Origin: Rhytidiadelphus loreus | Taxonomy: Eukaryota; Streptophyta; Bryopsida; Hypnales; Hylocomiaceae | Reading direction: 5' to 3' | Assembly: GCA_947034895.1 (NCBI GenBank) | Contig: OX344764.1 | Span: 3,844,001 to 3,908,000, forward strand | Length of the DNA: 64,000 bases | In this document: piece by piece, positions 36,746 through 49,424 of the stretch | Position numbering within the stretch: the first letter of the stretch is position 1 | How the letters are laid out: the number at the start of each line of letters is the position of its first letter | Position numbers and translations under genes: made by a program | The notes under the pieces: generated by a model | The model's input: the letters and a program-made list of their open reading frames with translations, nothing else | Databases searched by the model: none | What the model was told of the DNA's origin: nothing

Positions 36746-39700
36746 AAGCAGAGTAGGGCGTGACCGGTTGCGACTTGCATTGCAAGTCGTCCGCCATTTC
36801 CGTCACCAACTCGGTATCTTCCATTTTCCGAAGAAGAAAAATTGGGATTCAGTTGCTTGCAACAAAGCGCATGCGTGGATTGCAAGCTTGCCAAGGAATG
36901 CTCGTGGGGCCGGCGCGTGGGAGCAGGACTAGCGGCTCTCTCGCCGGGTCTTAGGGTCTCTGGCACTCGCTTTGCACACGGGACCACACTTCTGCACCTT
37001 CCGCCTTGTCTGTCAGACTGTTGCAGGAGCTTGTTACTGGAAATTAGGGTTCGTTGGAGTGAAGCAGTTTTTTACGTCCATGGAACAGGTTACGAGTGGA
37101 GGCTGATTAAGTCTTCAACGTCAAACTTGGGTCCCATCCCAACCGTGATCCAATTTGGTGAAAATCTACGGATACAAATACAAGTCATTGTAGAATGCCA
37201 ACTAATCTAAGATTGTTCAACGACTCTTAGGACCAGCTTACATGCTCACCTAGTGGACAAACTTTTTGCTAATTCAAACAAGAAGACAAAAGCGGCTCCA
37301 CCAATGGTCTTGCCGGGGTGGGCAAGTGGGAAAGGAGGAGTTGAAGTTTCATCGATACCAAAAGACAACCTCATTGGTGGAGACTAGGGAATTTAATACG
37401 TGGAAATTTCTTATTGTCTCCATCCCCACCCACTAGGTCCATATGAAGGTGCAATGTCTATTTATCCATGTAACACCCGCTATAAAAGTTCCCCAATGAT
37501 CGATTCATGTAAGGAGGCCCTTAGTTTGGGAAAATAACAACAATTTCATATTTGCATTCTATATTCACGTTACCAAATGAATGTTGTTAGTACATTTTGA
37601 CAGAGTTGGGTTCTGATTGGATTAATGGCAATCTACATTTGGTGTCGTAGTAAATTGAACATCATATTCTCATTGAAAACAAGTTTTGTTGTTCTAAAAA
37701 GCTATGGTTTACAAAGAAGAGTCAAATTAAAGCTAAAGTTTCGGCAATGGAACTTTACTATGTGTGCAATAGCATTAAGTATGCACATGGTAGTAGAGAA
37801 AGCTATCATGATACAATTGTAATTTTTTTTTTTTTTTAGTATTTTATGATCTCAAAGGCAATCAAATGGCTCAAATTTGCCTACATTGAGATTATGTTAA
37901 AGGAGGCTACATCATATAGAACAAGTTTTGCAAACTTATACTTCCTTCACCACTAATCACATGTTATCCATTTCTACATCATCTTTCATGTTTTTCATTG
38001 TCTCTTGGATACTTAGCATAACCAGGTTTCAAGTATCAATGTTCATTGTCTCTTGGGTGCTTAGTGCAACCAGGACTTAAAAATGAGTACTAGAGAAGAG
38101 GAGATGAAGCAGGTGGGCATCCTCAGATGTTGCAGCCAAGATGCCCAATGAGCTCATGGAAGAGAGAGACGATACAGAAAGAGGCCCGAGTTCTTTGATC
38201 CTTCGGAACATCCTCACTACACAATAAACACGACAAAGAAGACTGTACGTGCACAATAAGTGGAATTCTCGTGATGACAGAATACTTGAAAGGCTCCAGG
38301 ATGGCCTGTCTGTCACATTCATAGTATGTTGTAAATTGTGATTGCTCCATAGATTTATAGGTGCAAAAAGCTTGAAAACTAAGTTGGATTGGATTTCAAG
38401 ATTTCATGTCTAATTCTAACCACTCATAGTCACTCACAGTCTAGCTGCTTGTATTTAGTGAAAGTGATGATTTTGTATTACATGGACAAAAGAAGAAAAA
38501 GAATTACACCTCTGTGCAATACTCATTCAAAACTCATTTTTCACTTAAGAGCACGAAAGCCGTTGCTTGTATTAAATGCAATTTTTCAATCATTTGTTCT
38601 TGATAAACCCTGATGCATCGAAATATATCAATGAAACCTTGATGAAACCTATTTAGTTTTGTTCCAGTGCAGTAGGCTCTGTTCTAGTTGGAGTTGAACG
38701 CATCATTTTTACAGCAAATGGAGGTGAACTCCACGGCAAGTCTCGCTATGTTTGCCACCACACTTTGCATAATACTTGAGAACGTTATTGTGCTTAGCAA
38801 TGCAAGCAAAGCTTTGTCATGTATTTCTGAGGTAGAACACTGGGTGCATATTGAATAAGATTAATACTTTGACTCCCAATGTCTGTCTAAGAGCTGGGTT
38901 TAGATCATTTTTAGTAAAACTTTGAGCGCTCGTAAACACTTGCCAACTGAATCCAAATAATGCATTACATGATGCGTTGAAATCCTCTTCCATATGCTAA
39001 CAATAACACATGAAAATTTGATCAATCTAGTAATGGATTTGATCAAACAATGCTTTGAGTGTCCTTCGTACCTTAGTCACTTGGCTTGCAAGCCCCCCTG
39101 GTTCCATTCCACCCAGGACACCACTTGCTGCATTCTCTCTCAGGAGCCAAATTTTACATCAGAAGCATCAGTGAAGAACATTGCATCGGCTGGTCAATAA
39201 ATAAATGAAGTCCCCCTATAAGATCTATACAAAACCACCAAGGAAACAGGAGAATCAATTTAATCTTCTTGGTTTAGGGTTTAATAGCATTAAACCTGCC
39301 AGTACAGCATTGAACCTACCAAGTCAAATTTCAACAACAGAGTATATCGATTGCACAGAGATTTGCGTAATGTGCATCTCTGTCTTTCCTCCTTGTATTG
39401 TACAGTACATCAGTGTCTGGATTTGAAGTAGAGGTGGATGGCAGCGAGCAAGAGAAAGAAATACAAAATCAAAGAGAGATAACCTGCAGTAGAATTGCTT
39501 TCATCTCAGAAATCGATTAGACAATAACGAAGTCCGCTTCGTCTTGCTGAACCCATTGCACAGACCTTGCAATTCCTGCGAACCAATTCCTGCGAGAGAA
39601 TGTTACCCTAACATCCCAGGGTATCATTCTGCCCTAACCCTACTCGATACTCAATCAACTCTCAGGTATTGTGTAAGTTTCTGGTCAGGACGAAGCAAGG

Positions 39701-40294
39701 ACTGGGCGTCTCACCTGATACGAAGATGTGATTTCCATTGCGGAGAAAAAGTACATCACCACCGAAGTCTCTGTCTGCAACTTCCAAAGAGCTCAGCAAT
39801 TGACGTTGGTTCCATTGCCAACGCTGTTCTGTGGTGGTTCCTGCTAACCTTAATTAGAATTCATAGAGATATTACCGGTAGTGACTCTACAACTCTGCTA
39901 CTTACTTTTGAGAAAAAGATTGCATGGTGTCCAAATTGATAAGCAACCCTGCAACTCAATGGAACAAAGATGGCGAGATCTTACACCCACTACTGAAGCT
40001 CTTCACAATGTGGACTTGGTGTTAGCACTGCAGAAATGGTTGCAAACCTAAAAACTCTTACATGCACTGCATAAAGTAAGCCTTTAAAACCATGAGCCTT
40101 GCAGTACTCCAAATCGAATAACACAAGAAGAAATAGGGGTGTCGGAGCTCAAGACCTGCGCTCCGAGAATGCAACCGATTTGGGCAACGCAATTTGAAAT
40201 CTACTAGTAGGACGAGACTAATACATTGAAGTGAGATTTGGGGGCTCAAAATTACGGAAGCTTGGATGTCGTAAACAAACCACAGAAATTGCAT

Positions 40295-40520
40295 GGCTGA
40301 AATTGCAAACTCTGATAACCCTTAATGTGGATTAGTTGACACCCATCTCTCTCAACATCTTTAAATGAATCTGAAATTACAAAACTCTGAGGACCCCAAA
40401 TGTGGATTACTTGACATGCATCTCTCCAATCATATTCAAAGGATTCATCTGAAATTGCAAACTATGAGAACCCCTGCTCTGGATTAGTTGACACTCATCT
40501 CTCTTGAATGACTCTAAAAT
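40295..40520. repeat. Three tandem ~76-bp repeats
   Basis: Units begin near 40293, 40369 and 40448 with (A/G)TCTGAAATT(G/A)CAAA-like words, followed by TGTGGATTAGTTGACA and CATCTCTC. They differ by substitutions and small indels, so they are old. Confidence 0.7.
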
Positions 40521-41325
40521 CGCAAAGCGCAATGCGCCACTCTCCAATGCATAGACGGCAAGAAGAGCTGGATGTTTGTTCACTTACCATGTTTTGGCCA
40601 TGGTGGGCACGGGGAGCAGCTTGCACACAAGTCCAATTAAAGCTTTGCAGTGGCGAATACTGCACATAACAAAATTGACAAACTTGCTGTGTGCAAACGA
40701 AGGTTGAATTTGATGTGCCGCACAACCTAAAAAACAACAGATTACGCCCGTGCATTGAATCGGAGCTTAACCGGCCTGGAAGGATGGGCCTATGACCATT
40801 GATTTCAAGCCTCACTGTCCATCACTCTGTTTGCAACTAGATGTGAATTGAAATTTTTTATGTTTATTTTCCAGAGATGAAATTACTTGAATGTGTGCTA
40901 CAAGTTGAATTTTTTTCAAATTATTGTGAATTTCTTAAACAAAAAATGAAGAAAATTCATATCGAATACATAATATACTTGAAAAATCTGAAGTTTTCAC
41001 TATAGATGTCTATTATAGTGTATAATATCATTCTAATTTTTTTTTAAATCAACAAACCATGGTTATAGGCCCAAAGTTCATATTGCTATGAAATATTGAA
41101 ATTTACGAATTTTTCATTAGTTTCATTTCACTAGTTGGACTGAAATGCAAGAAATCTCACTTTTTATGCCGAAAATTCACATCAAGAATAAATAGCAAGA
41201 AATGAACAAAATACATTGCTAATAAGGGTGATCCATGGATTAAGCATCTCCTTCTTTAAATAGGTCAATAATACCGTGATGAGGGAATGATGAGGGAATG
41301 TTTTGCATCCTCAAGTTGTGTTTAA

Positions 41326-41540
41326 CCCTTAAACGTCGACACGGACATTTGGCGTCCAATGGATGACAGGGGATCCTTCTAGTAGCACAGAAGTGCAAAT
41401 ATTCATCCTCATAATTTTGTTGTGAAAAGGGGGAAGTCTTCTACACTAGTCTGACTTCTGATGAATGCTTTTGCTATTTTTTTAAAACCCATGGTATAAA
41501 AAGGGATGATTTCCAAGGTCACACCTTCATCTTTTAAGGA
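41326..41540. mobile_element. TTAA-flanked MITE, family A (215 bp)
   Basis: TTAA at 41322-41325 and 41541-41544. Inner ends are CCCTTAAACGTC on the left and, reverse-complemented, TCCTTAAAAGATG on the right. Family members lie at 1342, 59494 and, as a short internal-deletion form, 60230-60322. No coding capacity. TTAA target and CCC start fit piggyBac-type non-autonomous elements. Confidence 0.7.
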
Positions 41541-42546
41541 TTAAAGGATTGAAAGACAAATCATGATCCGTATGCAACATATTTACAATACGACAATAGT
41601 TCATGCCACCCATTAATGATAATATAAGATATCAATCAACACTACACAGAATGCCAACACCTTACACTTCGACCAAAAAATGTCACAAAAAACTAAAAAC
41701 TAGATATTCATTCCCCCTTGATGTCGATGTGGGTTGCATGAGATGCATGTCTCTCAACTTTGTTGCGTCAAGGCTTTTGTGAATCAGACATAATGTTTGC
41801 ATTCCATTGCCACACGTGGAACTTTTGCTTAGGTGTCAACACCTGGAACAATTGAGGAACGTGGACGCACAAGTGTAAAAAACTTTGGGACGGAGAAAAA
41901 ACTGAAGCCCCTGGACTGTCGTTGAGTGCATGTGTTACACGTGGTGCATTCATGTTATCCACAGGACGGACGTGCAAGAGGTCCAGGCTTGAGTGGGCTC
42001 TTCCAGACTAAACTCTTCGTTATATTTGATGTAGGAGGTCCATAAATCACCCACCCAATAGCTGAAACTGAATTTTGGGGGAGGGGAGGCCTCTTGAAAT
42101 ATTTTTTCAGTAAATTTTACTTGAAAGACAAGCGAAATTGGCATCTAACCCAAGTTGTTTCATATTTTTTGGAGATTTGTGGAATTAGTTATGAAAATTT
42201 TGAAGTTGAAATGGCACAGGGCTCTGAAATCGTCCACCTCCTCAGATGTACACAACAAAATTGTACATTGCTGAAGGCTACGGAAAAGCAACATGTACCA
42301 ATAGTATACATTTGAGGAAGTGGGCGATTTTAGAGCCTAAATGTGCGCTTCAAGAATCTCCTACCTTGGTGTGGTTCACACTAAATAGATACCATTGTTG
42401 GATTTTTGAGATGGTTTGAATTAGTGTTGTTCCCATGGTTTAAGGAGTCCATACTATTAAGTGATTGAGGATTTCTTTTTTGTTTTGAATGGTGTTACAA
42501 TTACCAATATAGTGTGATCATTGTCATTTATGGTGTGTAATGTTAA

Positions 42547-43468
42547 CCCCTAAAGTCTCAAGGCAATTTTTCTGTCAAAAACCACTCAAAACTGCCATTT
42601 CTACTGTGTTAGTCCAAAAAAAAAAAAAAAAACTTTTTTGGAAGTGAACCGTAGGATCTTAAACTTTGCTTGTTTTAGATCATGTGGTAAAAATTTCATG
42701 AAGTTTGACCGTACAGATTGAGAGATATGAGCATTCAAAGTTGAAAAAACAAGCTTTTTGGAACACTGGACTGCAATTTTAGATGACTTTGATCTCTATT
42801 TGTGGAAAAAAATTACACTGTGGAGTTTGAATTTAAAATTTATTGTGTTGAAGAATTGAGTTGGGAGTCTAGGAGAAAAATTTCAAAAAATAACAACTTG
42901 ATTTTTATACTTCAAAAAATTGTCAAGTAGAAGTAGGTCCAAGATTGAAAGAAAAACTAAATTGATAATAGCTCTTAGATGGGATTGAAATACAATAATC
43001 CCAACGGTGAGATTGTTCTAACAAACAAATTTAACCTTTTCAAAACAAAAATTTGAAAAAATTTGAAAATTGCATTCTGAGATGAATCCTACAAGTTTTT
43101 TTTTCCAAAAGGATTCTTAGATTGCCCGAAAAATAAGATTGTTCATAACTTTCACATCACTAATCAAAGTGGAATGAATCAAAGCTTTAGATGTAGACAA
43201 AAACATTATCTTTGAGAAAAAAAAATTTTAAAAATTTATTTTGAATTTTTGAAATATTTTTTGTGCTGCCCGCCGAGTTCAGTTTCAGGCTTTTTGTGGT
43301 ATAACTTTTGCTTCCAGGCACCGATTGAAATAAAAATTATATTCCCACAAAGCTTATCAGATTTTCTATCTTCAATAAAAGTTTCAAAAAATTAGGGTAA
43401 AATTTCAGCCCATAGGAACTTGCCCAAATTCCAAATTGTCCCCCGAGGAGACAATGGGACTTTAGGGG
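42547..43468. mobile_element. TTAA-type element, family C copy 2 (922 bp)
   Basis: Flanked by TTAA at 42543-42546 and 43469-43472, with inverted ends CCCCTAAAGTC / GACTTTAGGGG of 10-11 bp. The interior corresponds to 27149-28057 but has diverged by many substitutions. This is the best-preserved example of the TTAA class in the window. No transposase. Confidence 0.8.
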
Positions 43469-43750
43469 TTAAGTCTGTAGTAACCTAGGGTGAAGTACAA
43501 TCACTACAAGAACTTTTGGGGTGAAGTAATTGATGATGAAAATTCTATATGTTTGTAGGAGTAACAATATTTGAGAAGCAACACTAAATAGAATGGAGAA
43601 TCTAGATCCAAATTTTGAATTCTTGGAGATTTATAATTATTTCATAGGAAAGATGGAGTTATGAGTTATGATATGTCTTAATTATAACCACTTTCCTCCT
43701 TTCAAATTGCAATATGTCATTTGGCAAATGAAAGTGTTATATCTACAAAT

Positions 43751-43840
43751 GCATTACATGTTTTTTTGCTACTCTGGAGGGTTGCAAGTTCCCATCTGGA
43801 AACTTGCAACCCTCCAGAGTAGCAAAAAAACATGTAATGC
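43751..43840. repeat. Perfect 40-bp inverted repeat (hairpin)
   Basis: Arms 43751-43790 and 43801-43840 are exact reverse complements over all 40 bases, separated by a 10-base loop (CCCATCTGGA). The left arm starts GCATTACATG and ends GTTGCAAGTT. Perfect identity means it is recent or maintained. A transcript would fold into a long uninterrupted stem; perfect pairing is more like an siRNA source or a fold-back mutation than a mature plant miRNA precursor. Confidence 0.9.
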
Positions 43841-44587
43841 CCCTCAGATCTCATCTAATCCATGAAATTAACAAGTAGAAATATACCAAAATACTCTGGT
43901 ATATAGGAGTTGACCCATACCTAATCACTTAAGCACTTACGCATATTTTGAACACAGGTTTTCTGAGTACCAAATTTTCCTCATGTACATAAATAGAATC
44001 TGGAAGGATTGCATATTTTTCCAGAATTTTATTACACAAAACGTAATTACTATGAATTTTTTAGTGAAAGGTTCTCTTCGACCTACAATGGTGATATAGG
44101 CTGATTGCAAAGTTGACCAAGGGCTGGTTGCAATATTTAGAACCTAGCAGCCAATTATAATGTGCTAGAATTGCTCTTCAAACTCTGTGAACTACAACAA
44201 TCTATGGTTGGGATTACAACAATCTATTGGTCATGAATAGTAGGATGATTAGGTATAGGTTGGCTACTTTACAAACATATGTCTTTTGAGGCAAGGATAA
44301 CACTTGCTACTTAAGGTAACAACCCCTCGTATGGTTTGAAAATGCGTATGATAGGAGTCATGTTTATATGCATATAAACCCTTAAAATGTTTTCATTTTT
44401 GTTATAGATTTTTTTTGACCTCAAGGCCAATTTTTTTGCTTACACATTTCTATGAATTCAGACTAATTAAAAAAATCCCTCTTTGGTCTACTTGCAACTC
44501 AAAATGAGTTTAAAAAAATATTATTTTCAACCTTAATCTAGAATATTTTGTCCAATAGGAAGATCATTTTGGGCCGGAGGGAGTACA
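43841..44587. other. Intergenic upstream of CURT1
   Basis: AT-rich, no coding signal; the right end (44560-44995) becomes GC-rich and is the likely promoter and 5' UTR of the CURT1 gene, with a short GC palindromic tract near 44752-44790. Confidence 0.5.
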
Positions 44588-44995
44588 GTGGATGAGTGTA
44601 CTACAGTACCGAGCTCAAGAATGCAATCCCCAAACGGGTGGAGCAAGACTCACAGTCTCACAAGTACAATACAGCGATTTAACGAAGATTCACGCCAAAG
44701 ATTCAGTGGAAAATTGTACACTCCAGGTGTGAACGGGGGTGAGGAGCCTAAGGCCGCACGGCCTTCGGTGCCCGCGGGGGCCTATCCTCGGAGGAGCGGC
44801 TATGGCGGACCCAGCCAGAGCCGGTCAGGGATTGAGCGACGAGGAGCAATTTTTACACATCCAGAGGAGATCCTGCCAGTGGACACAATTTGGTTGCAAT
44901 TTGTGAAACCGCATTCCCGAGCATTCCGAGGTTTTGTGCGTGTTTTTTTGAAACTCGCTCGCTCGCTTCCGGTTGCGGCCATTTCATCAGTAGCC

Positions 44996-47365
44996 ATGGC
45001 AACCACCTCAGCTTGCGTCGTGTCGTCCGTGCTCGCGGCCGGAAGCAGCATCACGAGCTCGGCCACCACGCGGACCAGCGCTTCGTACAACGTGCTGCTG
45101 TCCTCTCGCCGCGGGTCTTTCAAGACCGGCGTCGCGATTCCGGCGGCCGCTCGCAGCTCTGGCTCCCGAGCAGGTATGATAATTAATTTCTCTCCCTGTG
45201 AAATTCTGTGCATTGGAGTGCATTTTAGTGTTCTTTCCCGGGAATCCTGGTTAGTTGATCAGGTGAACGCACCTGTAGTCTTCACGGCGCTCAATTGCCT
45301 CTGCGTATCAGAATTTCAAGCGGCTGTGATTGGTCTAGCCTCTGCGTTAGTTTCTCCTTTGGCTTAGTTAGGTCGTGTTCTTGTGATTTCTTGATGCGCA
45401 TTGGAAACGGAATGGTCTTAATCTCAGTTATATTTACCTGTTTGTTTTATTTTTCTTTAACTCTCTGTTTTTTCGCCGTTCTAGTTTTGTTTGGCTTGTC
45501 TGATATATACTTGCTCTTGTAAGACGAAGAGATTTGACGACAGTCATTGGCACGGAGATGGGAGCTGGTGCTGTTCATTTTTCTCTCCCGACGTGTGTGC
45601 GGTGAAATTCTGTGCATTGGTGTGCTGGTGTGGCTTTGCTGCGGAGTCTTTTTGTGTGTTTTGCCGTGCATTTTAGCGGTTTGATTGTTGTCTTTGAAGA
45701 ATGCCGGTGAATTGTTCAGTTGAAGGCACTTATCGCCTTTCCTGGCGTTTAATTCTCTCGTACCAGAGTTAGGAGCGGCTATGAAGTCTCGCGATTTCTC
45801 TCGAGTTATTCCTGTCTTAGTTAGGTCATGCTGCTGAGATTTCTTGATGCGCAGTGCGAAATAGATGGCCTAAATCTCGGATATATTTGTTTAATTAGTT
45901 TTAATTCTCTTTGTTTTCGCCGTTTCCAGTCTATTTGTTTGTCTTAAACGTACTTGCCTTTGTTAGATGAAGAGATTTGGCTACAGTTACTGGATTGGAA
46001 ACAGGAGCTGGTGCAAATCATTTGGTGTCTCTGATGTCGCCTGTTACGAAATTAGGTTGAAGATGAGGGTTTTCCGTAAGGAGTGACGTATCAATTACTT
46101 TATCCTGGCAAGAATTGAAACGAAGTGTGTTTCATTGTCAGATTCAGAATGCACTGGGTCGGAGACGATGCAAGCTTCTACTGCCTGGTCACTGATACTC
46201 CATGCTCGTTGTTCTGATTCTTGTCCTGTTGATTCATGTCTTCACTTTCTGTATGTCAGAGCCGAAGAGGTCTTTGACAGTAGTCGCTACGAAGGCAACA
46301 AAAGAGCCCGAGACTACGATAAACACGACTGTGGACGAGCCGACAGCTGCATTAGAAGATGTGCTCAAGAAAGTCCAAGATGCGGTAGAGTCTATCATTC
46401 CTAATCAGTTGATGTTGCTTATCTGATGCATGTACTCTGGATTCCAGATTAGAGTCTGATCTCGGTTGATTTTGTGATCAACCGTCCGCCACTTTTAGTT
46501 TATTTATAATGTTTTTTGGATCTTTTCTAACCTTGGTTACGAAGACAACCAACATTTTAAAGCTTATGAATTTGATCATTTTACAGTGGGAGAAGACGGA
46601 CGACAAAGTCGCCATTTCAGGATTAGGAGTGGCTGGTTTCGTGGCTTTGTGGGCTGCTGCCGGGCTTATCAGCGTAATACTTTGAACTTCTGTATTGTCT
46701 ACTACTCTTTCATACATGGCTGTGCAATCCCTGGGTATTTCAGTGTTTGCAAAAGAAAAAGACAGGTTTTATTTTGTTAATAGTTTTACACTGCATTCAG
46801 TTTGAATTTCTGGTGAGGTTGTTCACCAAAATGGGAGAGGTCCTTGGCCAGTGGATTCTGTTTGATTTGTTTGCACTGGAATTTATGCAGGCTGTTGACA
46901 AGCTTCCTCTCGTTCCCAGCCTTTTTGAAATCGTTGGAATTTTATTCTCTGGGGTGAGTTCTTGATGAATTCAGTCTTCTCTAGTCTTCTGATTATCACG
47001 TTCACTTTGACCGGACTACAGCAATTATGAAGGCAGTGCTGATGATCTAGAATTAAGTCTGTTGGAGCGACATTGAATTAAGTCTGTTGGAGTTATAAAG
47101 TGGGATCCTATGGTAACACTGTGGTGTTTTTGTGCCAGTGGTTTGTATATCGCTACTTGCTCTTCAAGCCCGACAGGTTCGTTGTTTACCCATCTCACCC
47201 AATCCAAGGCAACTGAGTGTTTGTTTGTGTATGTAGCTGTTGTCATGATTTACAGCATCGCTTGTATAGAGTGTCGTTTTTTCCTAAAATTACACTTCTT
47301 CATTTTGCAGGGAAGATCTGTTCAAGATCATTGATGGGATTAAGGCAAAGATCACTGGCCAGTGA
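44996..47365 (+). CDS. CURT1: CURT1-type thylakoid curvature protein
   Basis: Six exons: 44996-45173, 46260-46384, 46587-46673, 46891-46953, 47139-47176, 47311-47365; all GT-AG, phases agree, 181 residues. Residues 1 to about 65 are Ser/Thr/Ala/Arg-rich with no acidic residues, a chloroplast transit peptide. A CAAD domain follows: a conserved entry WEKTDDKVAISGLGVAGFVA (102-121), a membrane segment to about 131, VDKLPLVPSLFEIVGILFSG and the signature GWFVYRYLLF (151-160), then an amphipathic tail REDLFKIIDGIKAKITGQ. CURT1 proteins oligomerise at grana margins and bend the thylakoid membrane. Which of CURT1A-D it matches best cannot be told by eye. Upstream in-frame codons exist from 44588, but the ATG at 44996 fits the transit peptide. 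Confidence 0.93.
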
Positions 47366-49424
47366 GTTTGAGCAGTGTCTAATTATTACATTTTCTCCCT
47401 GAAATGAGTGGGCAGTTTTGAAGAAATACCAACTGCCAAGAAGTTGCAAACTTGTTATCAGTGTGGCATATTGGACTCTTTTCTGGCAATCGGTAATTTA
47501 AAACGAGAAACCTAAGTTTGAGAATTCGACTCATGTCATTTTATTGATTGTTATTGCTGCTCTTCTGCACTCTCTACAGTCAGCGTTCCTCACGTAAATC
47601 CGTGGGGTTGAAACACTAGTTCTGATGATGTGATCATAAGTTTTATGAAAGTCGTTGCAATGTCACTTTGAGAAACGTGCCTCGTATGCTGTTCCATGCT
47701 GTACTTTTATCCTTAATCCCGTACATGACATTCTTGAATAGGGAGATTGGGGTTCCTTCTGTCACTATACATGGAATTACAGAATCACAGATATCCACGA
47801 TTTATGGGTAACCTTGATTCAAGAGTTTCAACAGTGGAAGGAGTTGCGAAGCTAAGGTTCAAGAATGTTATGTAACGTCCCAGGGGTCCAGGGGTTTGGA
47901 AATGACCCAAAACTATGAAAGTTTGGAGTTGTCATTTTTCAAGCATCAAGAAGTATTGCTGTGACATGCTGCAGAATCTTATGGATTTGCTGTTGAATAC
48001 TACAAATGAATTCTCCAAATATTTGAATGTTTTGATGTGAAGATTTTGAACGTGACCATTTCATTGATTTCATTGATGGGTTCATTTTCGCAGCCTGATT
48101 GCATTTGAGAATGTGTTTTGATAACCAGTTATTCTCAATTGTTATTAGAAACGAAAATTTTAGAGAAATATGGTCTATTAGAGCTTGGCTAGTGGTACGC
48201 CATTATAGCTAGCTCTGCCATTTTTTTGGGTGATAATTCCTTGGGATTGTTGGTCATGCTCTTACACTTTCATTATTCACGTAACTACACTTGTCTATAG
48301 TCTACTCTCAAACATGAAGGGGAGTGATTACTTGCAATCTTGACTTTTGCTAAATTGCTATTTTTTTTAAATTACTAATTTGAATAAAAAAACTTGCTAT
48401 TTCTTGCCTAAATTTCCATCTTTTATGATAGTACAACCACTTTTCAATAATCATTGTATTGACTTCTAATTTTTACAAAATACCTATGTTGTTGATTTAT
48501 GCGAAGCACTACTTCTCTTCCCACCATAGTACTAGTAGGGTAGATTCAATAAACAAAAAAGTTTAAAAAGAGATTCCAAATTTTTTGTAATTAAATCTTT
48601 TTGTATGGTAGAAGCATCTTCCAAACTTTGTTTTTTTCAGAAAACAAAATAAAAATAAAAATTTGCATAGATAAAAACCTATCATAGAAGTGCCAATCTT
48701 ATCCTTCACTTAATCTATCTTTGATTGATGTATTACACGATTTTCCTTTAAACTTCTTCAATGAATCCTCAACAAGCATTTGATTGGACGAAATATACTT
48801 TTCGAAACATTCATCTTGTGAAGCATTTCCACGGTGGAGAACGTTGAGTGTGTGCTTGCCATTGGCTTGTGGGGTTGGGGGGCCCACTGCCATGCACTCC
48901 AGTTTCTTCCTATGCACACTCACGCAACAGAGAAAACCCGGACGAAAATAATCACAAGGCAACGAACGAAACTCATCCACATCCATCCAACCCAAGGCCC
49001 ATGGACCAGGACCCGACGGACCGACCGACGGACGGCACTAATCCCGTAGGCCCCCCAAGATCCAGGTTCGCAGCAGATGAGAGGCCCAAACCCCTCCCGT
49101 AGTCCCGAGTGTCCATCCAATCGTCCCTTCCACTCCACCAAGCACAACACTCAACTGCTTCCCAACCATCCCAACTACTCGCAAATCCTCACTAAGCTCC
49201 CCATAAAATTCTCACAAATTCTCACAGATTCACAGATTCGCAAATTCTCGCAGATTAGCAGATTTCCACCTCCTTGGGCTGCACATCCGAGTTCACGCAC
49301 AGACAGACTCGCCTCTTCCTCAATGGTTGCTGCACTCGCAGCATCGCGGTTGGAGCAAGAACATGCTTCCCACTAGACCTTCTGGTTTCCCCGCCGGGAC
49401 GACTTACCTCGTCGGGCGATTGAG
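47366..49424. other. Intergenic between CURT1 and the second RSH gene
   Basis: 3' flank of CURT1, then AT-rich sequence, then from about 48830 a GC-richer stretch that is the probable promoter and 5' UTR of the RSH gene. Pyrimidine-rich ATTCTCACA-type tandem words lie at 49205-49260. No gene of its own. Confidence 0.5.

Larger units (their letters stand above)
36746..42540. other. No gene recognised; local tandem repeats
   Basis: No supportable coding gene. It holds a poly-T run near 37820, a 43-bp tandem duplication at 37998-38085 (TTCATTGTCTCTTGG...AACCAGG), three ~76-bp tandem units at 40295-40520 and a TTAA element at 41326-41540. The frame at 39544-39939 lacks any domain. Confidence 0.45.

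Noticed and set aside
39544..39939. 131-codon frame with Cys/His residues
   Set aside because: Cys/His spacing does not match any zinc-finger pattern and no splice context supports a gene.
44588..44995. N-terminal extension of CURT1 from an upstream in-frame ATG
   Set aside because: It would place 136 residues of unrelated sequence before a good transit peptide; most likely 5' UTR.
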